Assembly: GCA_903934745.1 (NCBI GenBank)
Contig: CAIZOZ010000246.1
Coordinates: 1-12,462, forward strand
Reading direction: 5' to 3'
Length of the DNA: 12,462 nt
Source of the DNA: an uncultured cyanobacterium
GTDB lineage: Bacteria; Cyanobacteriota; Cyanobacteriia; PCC-6307; Cyanobiaceae
Part shown: piece by piece, positions 9,781 to 12,462 of the stretch
Numbering within the stretch: position 1 is the first letter of the stretch
Layout: each line of letters starts with the position of its first letter
Notes under the pieces: model-generated
What the model was told of the DNA's origin: nothing
What the model saw: the letters and a program-made list of their open reading frames with translations, nothing else
Databases searched by the model: none
Program-made: the position numbers and the translations under genes

Positions 9781-10857
9781 TCAGGGCAGCAGCACCAGGC
9801 CCAGCAGCACCGATACCAGGCTGACACCCCAGAAGCCGATCACCACGCCCTGCTCGGGGATTCCGGCCAGCTCGAAATGGTGATGCAGCGGTGCCATACG
9901 AAACAGTCGGCGGCCCTGGCCATCGGGCCCCTTGGTGGCCTTGAACACCCCCACCTGCAGGATCACCGACAGCGATTCGGCCAGAAACACCGCTCCCATC
10001 AACAGCAGGGGCCAGAGGCTGTTGCTGAGCAGCGCCACAGCGGAGAGGGCTGCTCCCATCGCCAGCGAGCCGGTGTCGCCCATGAACACCCTGGCCGGAT
10101 GGTGGTTCTGGCTGAGAAAGCCCAGCCAGCAGCCGGCCATCGCCACGGCAAAGGCCGCCAGGGCTGGATCGCCCCCATGGCCGCGCAGCATCAGCTGCAG
10201 GCCCATGCCGGTGAACACCACCGCGCCGCAGCCGGCCGCCAGACCATCAAGGCCATCGGTGAGGTTGGTGGCATTGCTTTCAGCCAGAAACACGAACAGC
10301 CCCAGGGGCCAGATCAGTAGCCCCAGGGGCAGGATCCAGCCGAGCGGCAGGGCCACATCGCCGGGCACACCTCCCCCCAGCCAGCCGCCGAACCCGGCCC
10401 AGAGCAGAAACCCCACGGCCGCGGCGGCTTGAAGCAGCAATTTGCCCCTGGGAGTGAGCCCCGTGTTCGTGCGTTTAGTGAGGCTGCGCCAGTCATCGAC
10501 GGCACCGATCGCCATGTAGGCGAGGGTCACGGCGGCCACGGCCAGCAAGCGCGGATCGCCGGGGCTCACCAGCGCCCCGATCAGCACCCCCACCGGCACC
10601 ACCAGCAGACCTCCCATCGTGGGGGTGCCGGCCTTGCGGTGATGGCCCTGGGGCCCTTCGGAGCGGATCACCTGGCCCAGCTTGAGCTGGCGCAGCCTGG
10701 GCACTCCCCAGCGAGCGACAGCAGCACTGATCCCAGCTGACAGCAGCAGGGGCAGGCTGAGCATCGAGTTGGCCACCAAGGCATCGCTCAGCAGGCAGCC
10801 AGCAAGCAGAACGAGGCCGAGCAGGCCGGCCGCAAGGCGGCCATTGGGGCGGTGCAT
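9781..10857 (-). CDS. mraY: Phospho-N-acetylmuramoyl-pentapeptide transferase (MraY)
   Basis: Integral membrane enzyme that transfers phospho-MurNAc-pentapeptide from UDP to undecaprenyl phosphate, making lipid I for peptidoglycan. The 358-residue length is typical (E. coli 360). Motifs in order: EGPQGHHRKAGTPTMGG (67-83), the catalytic-region Asp pair DDWRS (121-125), NATNLTDGLDGLAAG (195-209), FMGDTGSLAMG (258-268, Asp261) and the PLHHHFELAGIPE loop (323-335) with the His triplet. About ten hydrophobic segments alternate with these loops. The start is ATG 10857; no Shine-Dalgarno motif is seen. It follows the DUF3134 gene by 14 nt and is followed by the 78-residue gene, all minus strand, so an operon is likely. 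It stands apart from any mur/fts cluster within this window. Confidence 0.97.
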   Translation of the reverse strand: MHRPNGRLAAGLLGLVLLAGCLLSDALVANSMLSLPLLLSAGISAAVARWGVPRLRQLKLGQVIRSEGPQGHHRKAGTPTMGGLLVVPVGVLIGALVSPGDPRLLAVAAVTLAYMAIGAVDDWRSLTKRTNTGLTPRGKLLLQAAAAVGFLLWAGFGGWLGGGVPGDVALPLGWILPLGLLIWPLGLFVFLAESNATNLTDGLDGLAAGCGAVVFTGMGLQLMLRGHGGDPALAAFAVAMAGCWLGFLSQNHHPARVFMGDTGSLAMGAALSAVALLSNSLWPLLLMGAVFLAESLSVILQVGVFKATKGPDGQGRRLFRMAPLHHHFELAGIPEQGVVIGFWGVSLVSVLLGLVLLP

Positions 10858-10871
10858 GGAAACGGCCGGAT

Positions 10872-11123
10872 TCAGTCTTCCCAGTCTTCTTCAGATTGTT
10901 CGTCGGCCTGGTTGTAATCCTCTTTTTCGCCCATCAGCGCCGAGAGTTCTTCTTCTTCCACGGTGCTCACATCGGTGCTGGCGCTTTCCTCGTCGGCCAC
11001 CAACCGACCACTGGCTTCCAGCAGACTGAGCAGATCGGGTTCGTCCCGCAGCGGCAGCACTGGCGCCGGTTCGTCCCGGCGATAGCGCGTCAGCGAAGGA
11101 TTGATGGTGTCGAGAATGCTCAT
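10872..11123 (-). CDS. DUF3134 family protein
   Basis: An 83-residue cytoplasmic protein of unknown function that looks like the cyanobacterial DUF3134 family. The N-terminal half carries the conserved-looking core (NPSLTRYRRDEPAPVLPLR, then DEPDLLSLLEASGRLVADE, residues 8-45). The C-terminal half is strongly acidic (VEEEELSALMGEKEDY, 55-70, then SEEDWED). The ATG at 11123 is chosen because the family-like sequence begins there; a GTG at 11159 would add 12 residues. It is the first gene of a minus-strand group with mraY 14 nt downstream, and it is divergent from the argG group across 53 nt. The family assignment is from recall of its pattern, not a search. Confidence 0.82.
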   Translation of the reverse strand: MSILDTINPSLTRYRRDEPAPVLPLRDEPDLLSLLEASGRLVADEESASTDVSTVEEEELSALMGEKEDYNQADEQSEEDWED

Positions 11124-11176
11124 ACCGCCTGCCTGGCTTCCGCTGGACCGATCCACCACCTTACTGCCCCGTGTCC

Positions 11177-11434
11177 ATGACCTCTGCCAAGATTCGCCAG
11201 GTGCTCCAGCTCTGGGCCTTTGCCCTGGCGATCAGCGCCGCCCTGGCCGCCGCCGGCCAGCGCTGGAGCGAGCCCCTGCCGATGCGGGACTGGTTGATCT
11301 GGGCGCTGCTGCTGTTGCCTTCCCTGGGGATGGTGGCGCTGTTGCTGGGGCGCTGGTCCCTGCCGGTCGACCCGGAGTTGACCCTGACCGGCCAGGAGAG
11401 AGAATCGGAGGATTCGATCCAGGAGCCAACGTGA
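11177..11434 (+). CDS. Small two-helix membrane protein, 85 residues, unknown function
   Basis: I do not recognise a named family. The 85-residue protein has two predicted membrane helices, about residues 8-27 and 38-59, with a short loop (GQRWSEPLPMRDW) between them and a hydrophilic acidic tail (GQERESEDSIQEPT). The start is ATG 11177; an in-frame GTG at 11171 is the alternative. Its TGA stop overlaps the argG start as TGATG, and the argG Shine-Dalgarno site lies inside its last codons, so the two are very likely co-transcribed and translationally coupled. No link between its function and arginine synthesis can be read from the sequence. Confidence 0.8.
   Translation: MTSAKIRQVLQLWAFALAISAALAAAGQRWSEPLPMRDWLIWALLLLPSLGMVALLLGRWSLPVDPELTLTGQERESEDSIQEPT
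11421..11425 (+). promoter_or_regulatory. Shine-Dalgarno site of argG
   Basis: AGGAG with an 8-nt spacer to the ATG at 11434. It lies within the end of the upstream 85-residue gene and supports the extended ArgG start. Confidence 0.7.
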
Positions 11435-12462
11435 TGGTGGGTACGGGCCAGTCGGCACAGCCAGCGAAGCGGCCATCTTTTCAGCAGCAGTTCTGCCCGC
11501 AGCCGAACCAGCAGCCCGCCTCACCGGCCTCAACGCCTGGATCGCGTGCCCGCAAGGCGGTGCTGGCCTATTCCGGCGGGGTTGATACCAGCGTCTGTAT
11601 TCCCTACCTGAAGCAGGAATGGGGTGTGGAGGAGGTGATCACCTTCGCCGCCGACCTGGGCCAGGGCGATGAACTCGAGCCGATTCGTTTGAAGGCGCTT
11701 GCTTCCGGCGCCAGTCAGTCGATCGTCGGCGATCTGATCGAACCGTTCATCACGGAGTTCGCCTTCCCGGCGATCCGCGCCAATGCGCTTTATGAGGGAC
11801 GCTATCCCCTCTCCACCGCTCTGGCCCGGCCGTTGATTGCCCGCCGGCTGGTCGAGATCGCGCGGGAGGTGGGGGCCGATGCCGTGGCCCACGGCTGTAC
11901 GGGTAAGGGCAATGATCAGGTGCGTTTTGATGTCGCCATCGGGTCCTTGGCGCCCGAGCTCAAGGTGTTGGCGCCGGCTCGCGAGTGGGGCATGAGCCGC
12001 GAGCAGACGATCGCCTATGGCGAACGCTGCGGCATCGCCGCTCCGGTGAGCAAGAAGTCTCCGTATTCGATCGACCTCAACCTGCTGGGCCGCTCGATCG
12101 AGGCCGGCAGCCTCGAGGATCCCGATGTGGAGCCGCCGGAGGAGATCTATGCCATGACCTGCTCGATCGAGGCGGCCCCCGCCACTGCCCAGGTGGTGGA
12201 GATCGGCTTTGAGCACGGCAATCCGGTGAGTCTGGATGGTGAACGGCTCGATCCCGTCACCCTGATCCGGCGTGCCAACGCTCTGGCCGGCAGCCATGGT
12301 TTCGGCCGCCTTGACATGGTGGAGAACCGGGTGGTGGGCATCAAGAGCCGGGAGATCTACGAAACGCCGGGGCTGTTGCTGCTGATCAAGGCCCATCAGG
12401 AGCTGGAGAGCCTCACCCTCGCCGCCGACGTTCAGCGCTATAAGCGCCAGGTGGAGATGAGC
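11434..12462 (+). CDS. argG: Argininosuccinate synthase (ArgG), 3' end cut by the window
   Basis: Joins citrulline and aspartate with ATP to give argininosuccinate, the penultimate step of arginine synthesis, in the cytoplasm. The 343 codons present have no stop; with a family length near 400 and an N-terminal extension, about 100 residues should be missing. Diagnostic motifs are the ATP pyrophosphatase loop AYSGGVDTS (45-53), FAADLGQGDE, YEGRYPLSTALARPLIA, AHGCTGKGNDQVRFD and SPYSIDLNLLGRSIE. The ATG at 11434 has a good AGGAG and overlaps the upstream stop (TGATG). It gives about 40 residues before the family core (KAVLAYSGG), rich in Gln, Pro and Ser (SFQQQF, PQPNQQPASPAS). No ATG or suitable GTG lies nearer the core, so the extension appears real. 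Confidence 0.97.
   Translation, partial: MVGTGQSAQPAKRPSFQQQFCPQPNQQPASPASTPGSRARKAVLAYSGGVDTSVCIPYLKQEWGVEEVITFAADLGQGDELEPIRLKALASGASQSIVGDLIEPFITEFAFPAIRANALYEGRYPLSTALARPLIARRLVEIAREVGADAVAHGCTGKGNDQVRFDVAIGSLAPELKVLAPAREWGMSREQTIAYGERCGIAAPVSKKSPYSIDLNLLGRSIEAGSLEDPDVEPPEEIYAMTCSIEAAPATAQVVEIGFEHGNPVSLDGERLDPVTLIRRANALAGSHGFGRLDMVENRVVGIKSREIYETPGLLLLIKAHQELESLTLAADVQRYKRQVEMS

Noticed and set aside
9723..9827. N-terminal extension of the 78-residue protein into mraY
   Set aside because: The extension is Cys/Trp-rich, overlaps the mraY end and lies upstream of a well-placed AGGAG and ATG at 9722.
11530..12396. A 288-codon minus-strand frame opposite argG
   Set aside because: The plus strand carries an unambiguous ArgG that lacks a stop only because the window ends; the antisense frame has no family features.

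Overview
The window looks like a piece of a GC-rich picocyanobacterial chromosome (Cyanobium/Synechococcus type). The reasons are cyanobacterium-restricted families (a DUF1400 alpha/beta hydrolase, a DUF3134 protein, an RTX-type surface protein with what looks like a 'bluetail' C-terminus), a UvrA and an ArgG with cyanobacterial-style motif variants, and high GC in every gene. Only one copy of the cyanobacterial HIP1 octamer was noticed. The species assignment is inference; no marker RNA is present.

Layout. Positions 1-193 are strikingly AT-rich and hold no gene I can support. A large minus-strand gene (194-2059, perhaps starting at 2176) encodes a secreted-type lipase: a pancreatic-lipase-like hydrolase domain, then RTX calcium-binding repeats and a C-terminal surface/secretion domain. 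Divergent from it is uvrA (2188-5280), followed after 4 nt by an exported DUF1400 alpha/beta hydrolase (5285-6886). Converging on that pair are a LytR-CpsA-Psr (LCP) ligase gene (6928-7977) and, upstream of it on the minus strand, purT (8041-9234). A 58-residue one-helix membrane protein gene (9306-9482, plus) meets tail to tail, 3 nt apart, a 78-residue conserved-type protein gene (9486-9722, minus). The latter lies downstream of mraY (9781-10857) and a DUF3134 gene (10872-11123), all on the minus strand and probably co-transcribed. Divergent from these, an 85-residue two-helix membrane protein gene (11177-11434) overlaps the start of argG (TGATG), which runs off the right edge at 12462.

Functionally this is mostly housekeeping: nucleotide excision repair (uvrA), purine synthesis (purT), peptidoglycan lipid I synthesis (mraY), attachment of glycopolymers to the cell wall (LCP) and arginine synthesis (argG), with small cyanobacterial proteins of unknown role between them. 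The accessory element is the left end: the RTX lipase next to AT-rich DNA. I found no convincing new defence or mobile system, no tRNA/rRNA, CRISPR array, insertion sequence or riboswitch. The points most worth a second look are the lipase architecture and its flank, a perfect 7-bp dyad just upstream of the lipase start, a 15-bp tandem repeat that builds the N-terminus of UvrA, a 14-bp tandem duplication across the LCP stop codon, and the N-terminal extension of ArgG.
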